The position numbers and the translations under genes are program-made. From the NCBI GenBank assembly GCA_911728455.2, contig OU452226.1:16137938-16201937 (forward strand): DNA of 64,000 nucleotides, given 5' to 3'. This DNA is from Marthasterias glacialis (Eukaryota > Echinodermata > Asteroidea > Forcipulatida > Asteriidae). Of the stretch, positions 25,716 through 37,317 are shown in pieces; positions within the stretch are counted from its first letter, which is position 1, and each line of letters opens with the position of its first letter. The notes under the pieces were generated by a model. That model did not search any database. It saw only the letters and a list, made by a program, of their open reading frames with translations, and was not told the origin of the DNA.

Positions 25716-26631
25716 TTGTTGAGTGCATGCTGGTAGTGATATTGGTGAACTGCAAAAACATTACGTGTTTCAGTACTCAGTGTTTATGCTATCTTTAGCT
25801 CCCCTCCGGACCGAGCAACCACTCTACGATTCCTCCTCCCTCAGCCCAGCACACACGAGTTACTACTTAGTTACTATAACAAAATTAAAAGAATATTTAC
25901 CAATTTTCCTTGTGCTTAATAATAAGTAACTTCAACTGCAACCTTGGCCGCAATCCGGACACTTGTAAAACTGGAGTAAGGTGGCTAGAGCGCCCTCAGT
26001 GGTGGGAATTGGGACAGCCTTAATCTTCTCAGAGAATTTAAAGCCTCTGGTCAAATTTGGTAAAAAGGAAAAACATAAATGTTCACAGATTTACACGAAC
26101 CTTACATGGTATAAAGATAATGATAATAGAAATGTTTCCATGGAATAGTTCTTCAAAAAGTTTCATCATTTTTAATTAATAAATGAAATAAGTTCCAATA
26201 TTGAGACGAAAACTCTGCCAATAGAAATGTGTACAAAAGTGCTAAATGCATTTTTACCATATTCTCGCAAATGAAACAACGAAATGAGCTTACAAATTCA
26301 CAGGTTGGTTTTATTTTAATCAAATTAAAAAAACAAATCATTTGTATAGGTGCCGAGATTGCCGAGATTGAACTAAATTAACTTTGAGGGGATTATACCA
26401 GTTGAGCATAAGTTCGCAATATCTGTTGTTCAAGAACTTCATACATAATAATCATCAATTAATGCTTATACAAAAGGTACCTCTTTACTGGACAACTGCA
26501 CAGTTTGTGTTAAAGACGACCAAGTCATCAATCTCAATTTCCACAGAATTTCCATAAGATGATACTGATTTTTCGCCCTATAATTGCCCTGTAAGGGCTA
26601 CTGGCGGCGTCATTTTTACCTCAAAATTATC
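25716..26631. other. No recognisable gene
   Basis: AT-rich sequence without a defensible frame. It contains one isolated AGAGCGCCCTCAG motif near 25987 that recurs in other repeats of the window. Confidence 0.5.
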
Positions 26632-28310
26632 AGTATTTTCCCCCAAAACGCTCATATCCTGGGTCAAACCCCTGTTGGTAACGACCCTACTGTAAAGTAC
26701 CACACGATTACGTAATTATTTTTAAAAATTGCTTCACTCATAAACGCTCAAAAAAAACTTTGTGATTTCACCTTCATTCTACTGTGACGAGTGCGATGCG
26801 TACCCCACCTTATTTTTGTATAAGTTACGTAATCATCTGTTTATTATATAAATCGCATGGCTAGCGCCCTCTGGCAGCTTCCCTTCTTGTCTTATTATGT
26901 TCTGGGTTGAAGACCCTCATGACGTGTCACTATTTGCTGTCTTCACCGAACAGGTAAAGATATACTTTGTTTATTTATTAATGCTTAATATTTCATAGTT
27001 ATTTCTTAGATCAATTAGTCTTTAGTAAAGGCAATAATATCCTTAAGTTGCATTTGGTCTAGATTATGGTCTACTAGCTTTGATGGATATTTTGGTAAGA
27101 CGAAACAGCGTTAGTAATCCACTGACTAGCGACATTTATATTTTAGATATTTTCCTTGTAATCGTTACCTTTAAGTAATGATTGTGCCAGTGAGGAAATT
27201 GTTAGTTTGTTTAATCACTGCTTTTAAGATTGGAAATGACTTATGTTTGTTAGATTTCATCATTCGTTTTCCTAAAATCAAGATGTCTACCGCGTCTTGA
27301 GTTTTGGCGCCAACCACGGCTATTGTTTATTACATTATTTTAGTGTTAACTATTTTTAATATATTAGTTGTTATTTTGTAAGATTATTTTGTTCTGGGTT
27401 GAAGACCCTCATGACGTGTCACTGTTTGCTGTCTCCACCCAACAGATTCCCTTAAACCAGCTGAAGAAAAAGAGAAAATTATTAGTATTTTCCCCCAAAA
27501 CGCTCATATCCTGGGTCAAACCCCTGTTGGTAACGACCCTACTGTAAACTACCACACAATTACGTATTTTTTTTAAATAAATTACTTCACTCATAATTAT
27601 ACGCTAAAAAAAAATTGTGATTTCCAACTTCATTCTACTGTGACGAGTGCGATGCGTACCCCACCTTATTTGTGTATAAGTTACGTAATCATCTGTTTAT
27701 TATATAAATCGCATGGCTAACGCCCTCTGGCAGCTTCCCTTCTTGTCTTATTCTGTTCTAGGTTGAAGACCCTCATGACGTGTCACTGTTTGCTGTCTTA
27801 ACCCAACAGGTAAAGATATACTTTGTTGCTTAATATTTCATAGTTATTTCTTAGATCAATTAGTATTTAGTAAAGGCAATAATATCCTTAAGTTGCATTT
27901 TGTCTAGATTATGGTCAACTAGCTTTGATGGATATTTTGGTAAGACAAAACAGCGTTAACAATCCACTGACTAGCGACATTTATATTTTAGATATTTTCC
28001 TTGTAATTGTTACCATTAAGTAATGATTGTGCCAGTGAGGAAATTGTTAGTTTGTTTAATCACTGCTTTTAAGATTGGAAATGACTTATGTTTGTTAGAT
28101 TTCACCATTCGTTTTCCTAAAATCAAGATGTCTGCCGCGTCTTGAGTTTTGGCGCCAACCGCGGCTATTGTTCATTACATTATTTTAGTGTTAACTATTT
28201 TTAATATATTAATTGTTATTTTGTAAGATTATTCTGTTCTAGGTTGAAGACCCTCATGACGTGTCACTGTCTGCTGTCTTCACCCAACAGATTCAATAAA
28301 CCAGCTAAAG
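26632..28310 (+). repeat. 852-bp tandem duplication with internal 55-bp direct repeats
   Basis: The block starting AGTATTTTCCCCC at 26632 restarts at 27484 and runs to about 28310, with close to 95% identity by eye. Inside each copy a 55-bp motif (GTTCTGGGTTGAAGACCCTC through CACCCAACAG) occurs twice, flanking a 426-437 bp segment. The four motif copies are at 26899-26953, 27391-27445, 27755-27809 and 28236-28290. Each copy carries TATATAAAT (26845, 27701) about 100 bases before CAACAG|GTAAAG, which looks like a 5' splice site. No protein frame is present. It may be a duplicated promoter plus first-exon segment of a gene or element. Confidence 0.88.
26845..26853 (+). promoter_or_regulatory. 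TATA-box-like TATATAAAT, repeated at 27701
   Basis: The motif is kept in both copies of the 852-bp duplication, in the same position relative to the 55-bp motif and the GTAAAG donor-like site. Promoter function is inference. Confidence 0.35.
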
Positions 28311-28527
28311 AAACAGAGAACTTGCCATTTAGCCCGTTGAGCGGCTCCTATTACTTGTGTAAAGACATATTCTTAGTGGCAGAGGAATGGTGATTTTCTG
28401 CATACTCTGACCGCAAAACCCAGCAATAAAAAGGCCCTGATGGAGCCTCAAAGTACAACTAGTTTTTTAAATTTACCAGTGATTGAAACACATAGAATAA
28501 ATAAATGGGAAACCAAGTGCTTGTGAA

Positions 28528-28975
28528 TCTAATAATATTGTCTCCCTAAAATGCGAAGGTATATATGATCTATTAAATAAAGTCGATAGCTACAAACACA
28601 ATATTTCAGCTGGATCATTTTGGCCTTCCAGATGAACCCAAGTTAGAAAAAGAAAATGCTAATGAAAAGGGGTGTAGTGCCGATAAACAGATTTGATAAT
28701 GAAAACTTATAAACAATCAATCCGAGAAAGCTCCAAAAGCAACCCAAAATACATGTTACTGTGAAGAAACAGGTCATTTGCTTGTCTCGAGGGTGATTTA
28801 TATGAATGAGAATGGCATAATCTTGTTTTTTGTGTGTGAAACAGCTCAATAAACAATTATGGTCTTTTGTGTTTTATTTCCTGCCTCAGAGTACAACTAG
28901 TTTATTATATTTACCATTGATTGAAACATATAGAATAAATAAATGTGACCTGCTCTATCGAAATGAGGAATGTCT
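28528..28975 (+). repeat. Left inverted end of the 10.4-kb element
   Basis: Reverse-complement partner of 38520-38963 and 37286-37318. It holds the uninterrupted sequence ATAAATAAATGTGACCTGCT at 28936-28952, the site where the right end carries an insertion. Confidence 0.82.
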
Positions 28976-30349
28976 CAACAATTTTGATTTTGAGTTATGC
29001 ATACCATGTTAACAAGTAACTCACTAGCTTTCCAGCAACACCATTATTATTTCCGTAGCTTATTCCAAACCGAAGTTATCTGGCAATGAAGAAAGTCAAC
29101 AAGACAAGACCACTTCCATTTTTTAACGACGAGTTTATTCAGATAATCGTTTTTCCTTTATAGCTAGATGAGCGCGCGACGCGAACAGCCCACACACACG
29201 AGAGACGATTCTCGACATAGCTCATGAATAATTCATCCTGTAATAAAAGCCGGGAGGAACTAACTTCAGCCCGTGGAACCAAACAACGGCGATTCGGCCC
29301 CCCCGCTCACACGTTGATGGAGCAAGTCACGCGGTGATTGCGTGTTCCATACTGTACACAACACACACGTTCAATGTGTGTACGATCATTGTAACCAGCC
29401 CTTGGTTACAATACTATGTTCGTGTAAATTCATGGAAGTTTACGTCGGAGTAGGTCTACACCACCATGGGTTAGACGCGGTTTTCGTGAGGCATGCAAGC
29501 CACATTTCACTTGGTAATACCTTTTATTAACTTGGTAACTATTATTATGTCAGCGTGCTTGAATGGATGAATAATTCAATTAAAACATTCCTGAAGAAGA
29601 AACCGTTTGTTGTTCAAGCCTAAACGGCCTCGGCCTAAATGGGTTGGCCTTTTTAGTTTTAAAATGGGGGGGGGGGGGGGTGTCATGTTTTTAACATGTA
29701 GTGAACCAGAACATCTACATGTATGTCTACTGTATGTGTGTATGTGTACTAACAGTTACATGCCCATCTATAGGAAACAGAAACACCCCGTCTTATGAAA
29801 ACATTCAACGAAAGAGATTCTTGGAAGTTATTTCAATGTGGTCTGCCTTTTTATGCAATGATGTTATCAGTACAATCATAGAGCAAGAAATCACAAGCCC
29901 CGCCCCACCCCTTAAAAAAATCTTATTGAGTTTGTTTCCCCTTGGGTTAAAACTACAATCATGCCCCTACTTCTTGTAGATGACCCTTCAACTTGTACAT
30001 TGCCTTCACTGCTTACAAACAAGATACAATAAAAAAAGACTCACTGAAGTACATAATAAAATAACTTACATGTACAAATTAATTATTCATTTCTTTATTT
30101 CCGTTTGTTGTTATAATAACTATTCAATACAAATCATTCATTTTTATCCAATTATTTATAATTGTTTTTGTTAACATGGTTTTCCCAACAAGGGAACTTA
30201 GTTGGCAAACTCACAAATGGATAAAACATCAAGCTGGCATTAATACACCATAAAAATGTCTTACAGTATTGCAGTCTAACAGAAACAAACTTAAAAGAAG
30301 AGATTTTGTTTCCATAGGGGTGGCTCAAAGAAATGTAAGGAGTAAAGTT
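28976..30349. other. No recognisable gene
   Basis: Mostly AT-rich sequence. A CG-richer stretch lies at 29160-29500, and a G-run lies at about 29666-29680. The short frames here have no recognisable motif. Confidence 0.45.
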
Positions 30350-30536
30350 CTGGGCCCAATTTCAAAAAGTTCAGGCAAAAAATACTACTTGACATTTTTT
30401 TGTTTTGCTTAGCGAAGATTGAGTGAGGCTCTATGCAAACTTAATGCAATTTAGGCTGGTGACCTGTTTCTACTAAGCAATACTGTTCTGTGCTTAGCAA
30501 GTTTTGTGCTTACAGGCTTCATGAAATTGGGCCCAG
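30350..30536. mobile_element. 187-bp MITE with CTGGGCCCAATTTCA ends
   Basis: Begins CTGGGCCCAATTTCA and ends TGAAATTGGGCCCAG, an inverted pair of 15 bases. The interior holds further inverted words such as TGCTTAGC. A second member with nearly the same end lies at 35447-35699. It is too short to encode a protein, so it is presumably mobilised in trans. Target-site duplication is not clear. Confidence 0.8.
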
Positions 30537-30699
30537 GTGATCTACCTCTACAAGCCTGGCTGATGGAGGTATTGAACAAGATTCATTAAGTGATCATGCC
30601 CCCATTACAGGAGGAATGGTCCTGTACTAAAGGTGGAATAGCATTCACCAAAATAATACAAAAATCTACTCGATGATATATCGACATGTCATTTTAATC

Positions 30700-31975
30700 T
30701 CAATCAACTAATCAACTAATTAGTTCTTTACAAGAAAGTAGTTGTATAAATCATAATGGTACTCACCGGGTACTCTATAAACTTATTCATACCCATCCCA
30801 GTACATGTATCAAAGTATAATTTCATTTTAAAGTCATTAGTAAAGCTATGCAAAAATTATAAATAAAATTGCAGCTTTACAATAATATTACATAAACAAC
30901 AATGAATGTGAAAAATAAACAAATTTTAACCCTATTGAGATCTCATTTCTGTATAGTCATCACCATGCACCCGGACATTGCTAATTTTGTTGTTTTATGG
31001 CCTGATATTTGCAGGAAAAGATTCAAGAAAATCAATAAGAAACAGAAATACATGGTTTGGTTTTAGAATGCATTCTTTGTTAACATGGGAAACATTGGAA
31101 AACATCAATTTGGTCCCACAAGTTTTCTTTGACCCTCTTGTTTGAGCAAAAGTTGGTCAAATGTTGTGGCGTTTGTTTGCCCAAGACGCTTGCGGCCGCT
31201 TTGATCTCTAAAGGGTTAATAATTAAGTAATTTCAAGCAATAGCTGGTACTCTTTGGCAAAGTGTTTTGTTTTTACAAACTATTTCTTAAAACCAGTTTT
31301 CTCCCACACCAGAAGAGCTATCCCAAGGAAAGGCGAAAACCTCAGAAAAAGAGAAAAAAACTGAGGATAAAATTCCCTTACCGGCCCCATTGTTTTATGG
31401 CGACCAAGTTTTCAACTCTAAGGATAGCTCCTTCCTTTCGTGGAAGAATTTTAGCAAAAGAAACTAGTTTGTGTAAACTTTTAAGTTAATGATTGGCCAA
31501 AAAAACTCCAAAAAACAAATTTGCCAAGAGTTTTGGATATCACTGAAATTATGCTACATAATTAAGCTTTCCCTTCTACTTTGTTACTCTGAGTTCATAA
31601 AATTGCAGAGTTCATGAGATTGAAAATCATGTTTAAGAGCAATTTGCTGAAGGACACAAGTGGTGGGACTGAGATTCGAACACACATTCTGATGACTGAT
31701 CCACCAGAACTTGAATTCGATGCACTAGACCCCTTGGCTGAAATACAACATAAGTTAATAAAAGGTGGTCAAAATTAATTGAATCTTTACAAGGTGCAGT
31801 ATCAACAACAATGGTACCAGGGACTCTATAAACTAATTACCGTATACACACTACACACTTGGAGAAATAAGAAGGTGGTCGAGCAGCTAATTAATTAAAA
31901 CTTTACCAGAAAGGAGCAGTATCAACAACAATGATACTTACCGGGGACTCTAAAAACTTACTCATATAATACACA
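30700..31975 (+). repeat. Three dispersed copies of a repeat of about 100 bp (30706-30800, 31769-31857, 31873-31975)
   Basis: The copies share the order TTTAC(A/C)A(G/A)-AAGGAGCAG, TATCAACAACAATG, GGTAC, GGGACTCTA-AAACT, CATA. The last two are in direct tandem, with GGTGGTC in front of each. They lie downstream (3' side) of the DUF7869-type gene. Confidence 0.65.
31610..31745 (-). mobile_element. tRNA-derived SINE remnant
   Basis: Read on the minus strand, the region has a box-B-like GTTCGAATCTC, then CAGTCCCACCACTTGTGTCC and TTCAGCAAATTGCTCTTAAA. This resembles the tRNA-related head and common downstream region (TTGTGTCCTTGAGCAA) of many marine-animal SINEs. The box A side is poorly preserved and no tail is seen. 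It is a decayed copy, assigned from recall of SINE motifs. Confidence 0.55.
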
Positions 31976-32082
31976 CTAGGTCTTTCTCTGCTGAAAGCTA
32001 CTTAAAGTGAAAAAGCTGATGCAAATTACAAACCTGGATTAGTCTTAAGAATATTGATGGTGCACTTTGAAAATTAAATTAG

Positions 32083-35000
32083 TTATTTTAGTCGTTGTAC
32101 TTTCTGCACTGGGACGTCGACGTTCTCTTCGGTAGCGCGGATATTGGGCTTGGGGACTGTTGGCCTAGGGCATGTTCTATCTGCTCCCTCCTCACTGCAG
32201 AACTCTCTAATTTTGTCGTACAAATACCACTGTCGTTTCGCGTCCAGTCCGGGTGGTGTAGTCTCCTCTGGAAGTTCAGCAGGCGGTAGCGTGTCAGGTG
32301 TGCGAAGGAGGTTGTATTGCTTTTCTTCCTCGGATGGTCTCTTCGAAGCATATACAACCCCAGGCTCCTCAGATGAAAACCTTCAGAATTAAATAACAAA
32401 AAAAATTGTTGGAGTGTTGTAAGTGTTTAAATTTTGTTATTACAAATTTAAACACTTGCCTGTGTGTGTGCCTGTGGGTCACATGCATGAGTGGGTAGCT
32501 ACATTTGTAACACTTGGCATGGGGGTAGAAACTGGAGTCTTATCTGTATTTAGCTGGGCATTGGAATGTGATATAGTGGTAGTTGTGTCCATGAGATTAT
32601 AAAGTTAAGGTTCTCCTTTAGTGTTTATATTAGGGCAGTGAAGTTGGCCATCAGTTTTGAAGTAATGTTTCTCCTACAGTCTCTCAGTATTGGCCATACT
32701 AATTTAATGCATTGTGATTGGGAAACTAATAGTGTTACTTTTATTTGTTTGTGTTTAAGACTGTTCTCACTGGAGTCCCATTCAGCATAACAGATTGCAT
32801 TTGCCGAGTACTTAAGACTGTACTCTTTATATAAATGGAGCAGGTGTTCCTTTTTGAGAAGATCTTAGTCCATTTTTATTGTTATCGCTTTATTCAGTGT
32901 GCCATTCACAGACAGAAATGGGTCAGCAGAGTATTAAGGAATAAAATAAGGGGGAAAAACCTACCGGAAATGCTGCAGACTCTTGATGCCGACGAGTGGC
33001 TTGAAGTACCCCCCAAGAAAGGTCTGCCAGTCATAAGATGGGACGAAGACTTCCTGCGACTCGCTGCCAACTAGTTGGGCCATGTTCAAACCGGTTGCTG
33101 TGCTGTGGATGGTCAAGCGCGCTATATCTTCGAGGGATGACACTGGGGTGCGACGGTATTTCTGCTTAAGAAGGCCAAAACACCAATCCGGACTAAATTT
33201 GGTGTGACCAGCCACCATGAAGTTGAGTGAAATGTCCTTGTGAAGTCCATGTAGAGTCCTCCAGATGAGATAAAAAAGCATGTACCTATTTTTATTCTGT
33301 CCTGAGCAGTTGTCGCAGTGCAGACTGAGATGCTGTTCGCCAAGTCCATGATGTTTGAAGAAGTGATGCAAGTAGCTGATTACGGCGTTGCTCCCTTTCG
33401 TTGACGTCATCCCTTCATCGATGAGGTAGTTGACCTGTTGAGGAATTCCCTCGCAGCAGACTCCGAAGATGCCGCATTTTCTTGGTGTCATGAAGTACAT
33501 GGGCCCGGGCTGGAGAGGATTTGATGGATAGTGAACCTGTTGGGCAAAATCAAAAGAATAGTGCATAGTGCACTTCCTAGAGCACGGCGGGTTATTTTGA
33601 CCTAATTGCATGTTTCCATCTGCGATGACGACTTTGGCGTCAGCAACCTGCTTCTTGTATGATGTGCGCTCTTCTTTGACGTGTTGAAGGTGGGCCTCCT
33701 GCCTCTGCAATGTAGCGGTCTTCCTTTCTTCTTCGCAGTTGATAGTCCTGTTGATGAGGTTGTTGTTCTTCTGGCATTCCCAGCAGAGGTCGGTCATTGG
33801 TCGACAACATACGATCTGTGGACATAGTTGTTTCCAAAGCTTCCTGAAGGTGGTGAGTGCTGCTACTCTGAAGCCTAAACAGTAAGAAACAAACCATCGT
33901 CTTAGCAGATACTCCATGGAATATTAAAATAACAACAACGATTCAAAATAGAGATGTGCTTCAAAACCCAGTCTTCTCCATTAACAAAGGCAAGTCAAAT
34001 AAATTTTTTAAAAGAATACTCTTCTCTTCACAAAAGTATGAAATCAACAATTATTTGCTTGAATTCGTGTTTTTCAAAACAGAATGACAAAATTCATCGT
34101 GCAGAACTTCAACTACAAATATTCTGAAATGAAGTTGTTGTTTTTTTTCAAATTTGTTGGCTGTTCACATTACTACCCCTCCCCCCCCCCCCCCGAACAT
34201 GGGTAAAATCACTCCGAATCTACCAGAACGAAACCCATAAATAATTTTTTTTTAAATATCTCTGCTGAAGCTTGATTTTGTAATCTTGTCAATGTTTTTG
34301 CACCTTTGGGTTATTGCAGGCAATTTATTTAGTTGCGCCCCATTATTGTTTTTCCTAAAAATAACCCTGGCATTTAAATGGATTTATTAAATTTTATTTA
34401 AATCTTTCCCCGAAGCCTGACAGTATGACGACTATTAGTGAACACACTTATTATTCGTTTATATAAATTGTTTTGCCTACCCGTTGTTTCCATAGCTGGC
34501 TTGTAGTAGTCCCTCCAGATGCTGGACTTCGAGTTGGTTGATGGCAGAAGACGAAGATCAGATCTCTTGAAGCCAGAAACACGACCAGGAAGACGAAGTG
34601 CATGTTCCTCAGCAAAATTGTCGATGAATTGAAAAACTCGTGATGTATCCTCGTAGCTTAAAACTCTCCTACTCTCTACTCGACCACCAGACTTCTTACG
34701 CCTTGGAGTAAGCCCTTGCTCTCGGTACCATTGTTGCACTGCACTTACCTTATTCTTGCTTATGCTAAAAAAAAGTGTATAATAAGACAATTCTTAGGTT
34801 TTTTGTAGTTGCTTTTTTTCATCAATTCCAAAATACTTCACAAAAGTGTCACCTCATATTAGTAGAGCAAATTCTTTCTTGGAAAATATCACAACATTAT
34901 ATACTCACGCATGAAGGAAACGGAAGGTCTTTGAGCAAACCCTCTTACTTCTGACGGTGTGGAGACTTCGGGTCCTCGTGCGCTCTTTAACATGCTTGTA

Positions 35001-36496
35001 CTCGTAGGATACTGTTTCACTCATGTTCATTGAAGTATGGAAGATCCCCAGCAGTATCAGATCTTTTTCTCCTGAACAAACATGAGCCAATAAGCTATTC
35101 AATATGTAGCTTTATGATACTTTAAAGAAGTTACATGATGAAGATTATAGAAGAAAAAAAAAGAAGCAAACTATTTTAATAATTAAATAGACACTGGACT
35201 TAAGTAAACTGATTTAGGATAGGCCTACTCATATTCGTAAATTGCTTACAAACTATCATCTACGAGTACAAGGTTGTTTTGTTATCGTCTCTGTCACCTC
35301 TAGTGCTTGTGGCGGCATTAAGCACGCTCCTCTAGTTTGTATGTATTAGTTGAAAATAGCGTTGTAAACCCATAAATCTAAGTAGTATAGAATAATCATT
35401 TAAAAGTTTGACCAAGATAAGCTTTTTATTTTATTGGCCCAATGACCAGGGCCCAATTTCATGGCTCTGCGTACAGTAAGCAAAGAATCGGCGCTTGCGG
35501 AAGCAGAGAATTCTGTGCTGACGTCAAGCATATTTCACGGGTTAACGGGAAATTTTGGCTTGTGTGCGTGCGTACTCCACATTACTAATACTAGCCTAGG
35601 CATTCTACGCTTACACAGCTAGCGCTTGCCTGTAAACAGAGAATCGTGATCGTAAGCGCAGAATTCGGCTGTAAGCTGAGCCATGAAATTGGGCCCTGGG
35701 CACTAATGTTAAGCACATTGATACATTATTGTAAAATGTGCCATATTAAACTAGTAGTACTTATAAATTATTATTTTTAAATTTTTTATTATTATTGTCC
35801 ATAACATAAGTAAGAATAGACCAACACTGAGATTGAGAATAGTTCTGACGAGTCATTATTATTAACACTGTTTTCCCTTCCCAGTGTAGTAGTCTACTAT
35901 CCCCTAAACAGTAACATGGATTTCCTGAACTAGAACTCAAGTTTCTACAATTCAACCATGTCCACCCCATCCACCCCATCCAAGATTTTATTAACTTTGC
36001 TTGGTTTTACTGTACCTTCTGTCAATCCCTGAATGTCTAAGCGAATGTTGAATACTTCCTCGTCGGTGAATTGCTGGATACACGGTCTTCCTTCAAAAGT
36101 AGAACAGTCACAGCTGAAGTCCTGGGCTCTCTGTTGCTCCACAGCGGGATCCTCGGCGACTGCTTCCCCCAGTAGGTGCTGCACACGTTGAAGCTCGTCT
36201 GCAATGGGTGGGTCGTCGTCGTCGTCCCCATCAACATCATCATCCGCGTCTTGGTCTGAAAAAAAATCGACACTCGCTTCCAAAGCTCTGGGTAATCCTA
36301 GAAAACCCGGAGCTTCGGCTTCCTCTTCCTCACTCTCAGCACTGTCATCGTCGGAATTTTCACCGCCATCACCTACGAAATAATCCTCCACTAGCTGTGC
36401 AAGGGCAGCTTCATCCGAACGAGAGAGGCCAACGATGTTGGCATCACGAATGGAGTTCAGCGCTCTCTCCATGTCTTTACTTCGCCCGTCAGCCAT
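32083..36496 (-). CDS. Five-exon gene for a DUF7869-type, transposase-like protein (711 residues)
   Basis: Exons on the minus strand are 36496-36016, 35071-34909, 34764-34481, 33874-32965 and 32380-32083. Every intron starts GT and ends AG. The joins after codon positions 1, 2, 1 and 2 all restore frame, giving 712 codons with only the final stop (32083-32085). The start codon is in a good context (A at -3, G at +4). Residues 47-60 and 79-95 are strongly acidic. Cys129, Cys131 and Cys139 form a small Cys cluster before a conserved-looking helix (FTDEEVFNIRLDIQGL). A CRPMTDLCWEC motif lies at about 338-343. Three acidic residues in conserved-looking motifs, SFDFAQQ (Asp418), LHCDNCSGQNKN (Asp497) and GHTKFSPDW (Asp539), could form an RNase H-like catalytic triad. 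From memory, the whole layout matches the DUF7869 proteins common in marine invertebrates; their biochemical function is not established to my knowledge. The gene lies inside inverted repeats, suggesting a transposase role, though a captured host gene is possible. The reading frame appears undamaged. Confidence 0.82.
35447..35699. mobile_element. 253-bp MITE with CCAGGGCCCAATTTCATGGC ends, in intron 1
   Basis: The left end CCAGGGCCCAATTTCATGGC at 35447-35466 is matched by its reverse complement at the right end (35680-35699), with two further bases pairing. It shares GGGCCCAATTTCAT with the 187-bp element at 30350-30536. It lies wholly within the first intron of the DUF7869-type gene, so it does not disturb the coding frame. 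Confidence 0.86.
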
Positions 36497-36900
36497 GCTT
36501 AGTTTAGTGAAACTTTGAACTCAAAATTAGAACAGTTAAACTCTTTAATAAACTACAAATTCACAACAGGTAAGAAAGGTAACAACAATTTAAAAATGCA
36601 AACGTGAAAATTTTTCCTTTTGCTCACTAAGTATCGACTGACAAGCGTTGCAAATTCACGAAATCACTCAGCTAATTCACACGAGGTCGGTATAGGCTAC
36701 ACGTGAGATCGCGGGGAGCGGCCCGGAGGCCGGCTACAATCCTTCCAAAAGCGGCCGAAAGTTTTGGGACGTCATCGGGTAAACATCGAAACTGCGCACG
36801 CTCGTCGAATGGTTTTACACCTCTCATCCAATCAGTGATCTCCATTTTTGATAGCTGGAAAGCCCGCCTAATTTAAATAACCAATTTTCAGCCGCAAATT
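36497..36900 (-). promoter_or_regulatory. Putative promoter region of the DUF7869-type gene
   Basis: Upstream of the start codon the sequence changes from AT-rich to a GC- and CpG-rich patch at about 36680-36810, with CACGTG and a CRE-like GACGTCA near 36769. No TATA box is evident. This patch is the most likely promoter, but it has no further support. Confidence 0.35.
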
Positions 36901-37285
36901 ACAACTTTTTTCGGCCTCCTGACTATAGTATCATACAAAAAAAAGGACAGTTCAGGTCATGACCTTTCGATTGGTACCAAACTCAGCCGTTCAACGTAAA
37001 CGGAAGTGATCTTACTTTGCAGTAGAAAAAGCACATTATTTTCACGATTTTGAAGGTAGCTGAGATCGTCTGGAGGGAAAATTACTGCGGAGAAACATGC
37101 TCATGAAAACTGCTTTTTTATGGATTTATTCATCTTTTCAAATAAAGGTAAGACCACGACAAGAAAGATCAAGATTTGATTTATCTAATACCACAAAAAT
37201 TGCGGAATCGGTTTTTGTAGTGTTTTCTCATGTTTTGAGATGTCAATATATTTTGTATGGCTCATTACACAGAACGTCATTTTTT
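36901..37285. other. No recognisable feature
   Basis: Sequence between the promoter-like patch and the inner part of the right inverted end; no gene or repeat was seen. Confidence 0.4.
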
Positions 37286-37317
37286 AGACATTCCTCATTT
37301 CGATAGAGCAGGTCACA

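Noticed and set aside
32088..32399. 103-codon minus-strand frame reading across the last exon of the DUF7869-type gene
   Set aside because: The frame set by the preceding exon and the AG acceptor at 32381-32382 is a different one, open for 99 codons to its stop; the longer frame is a shadow.
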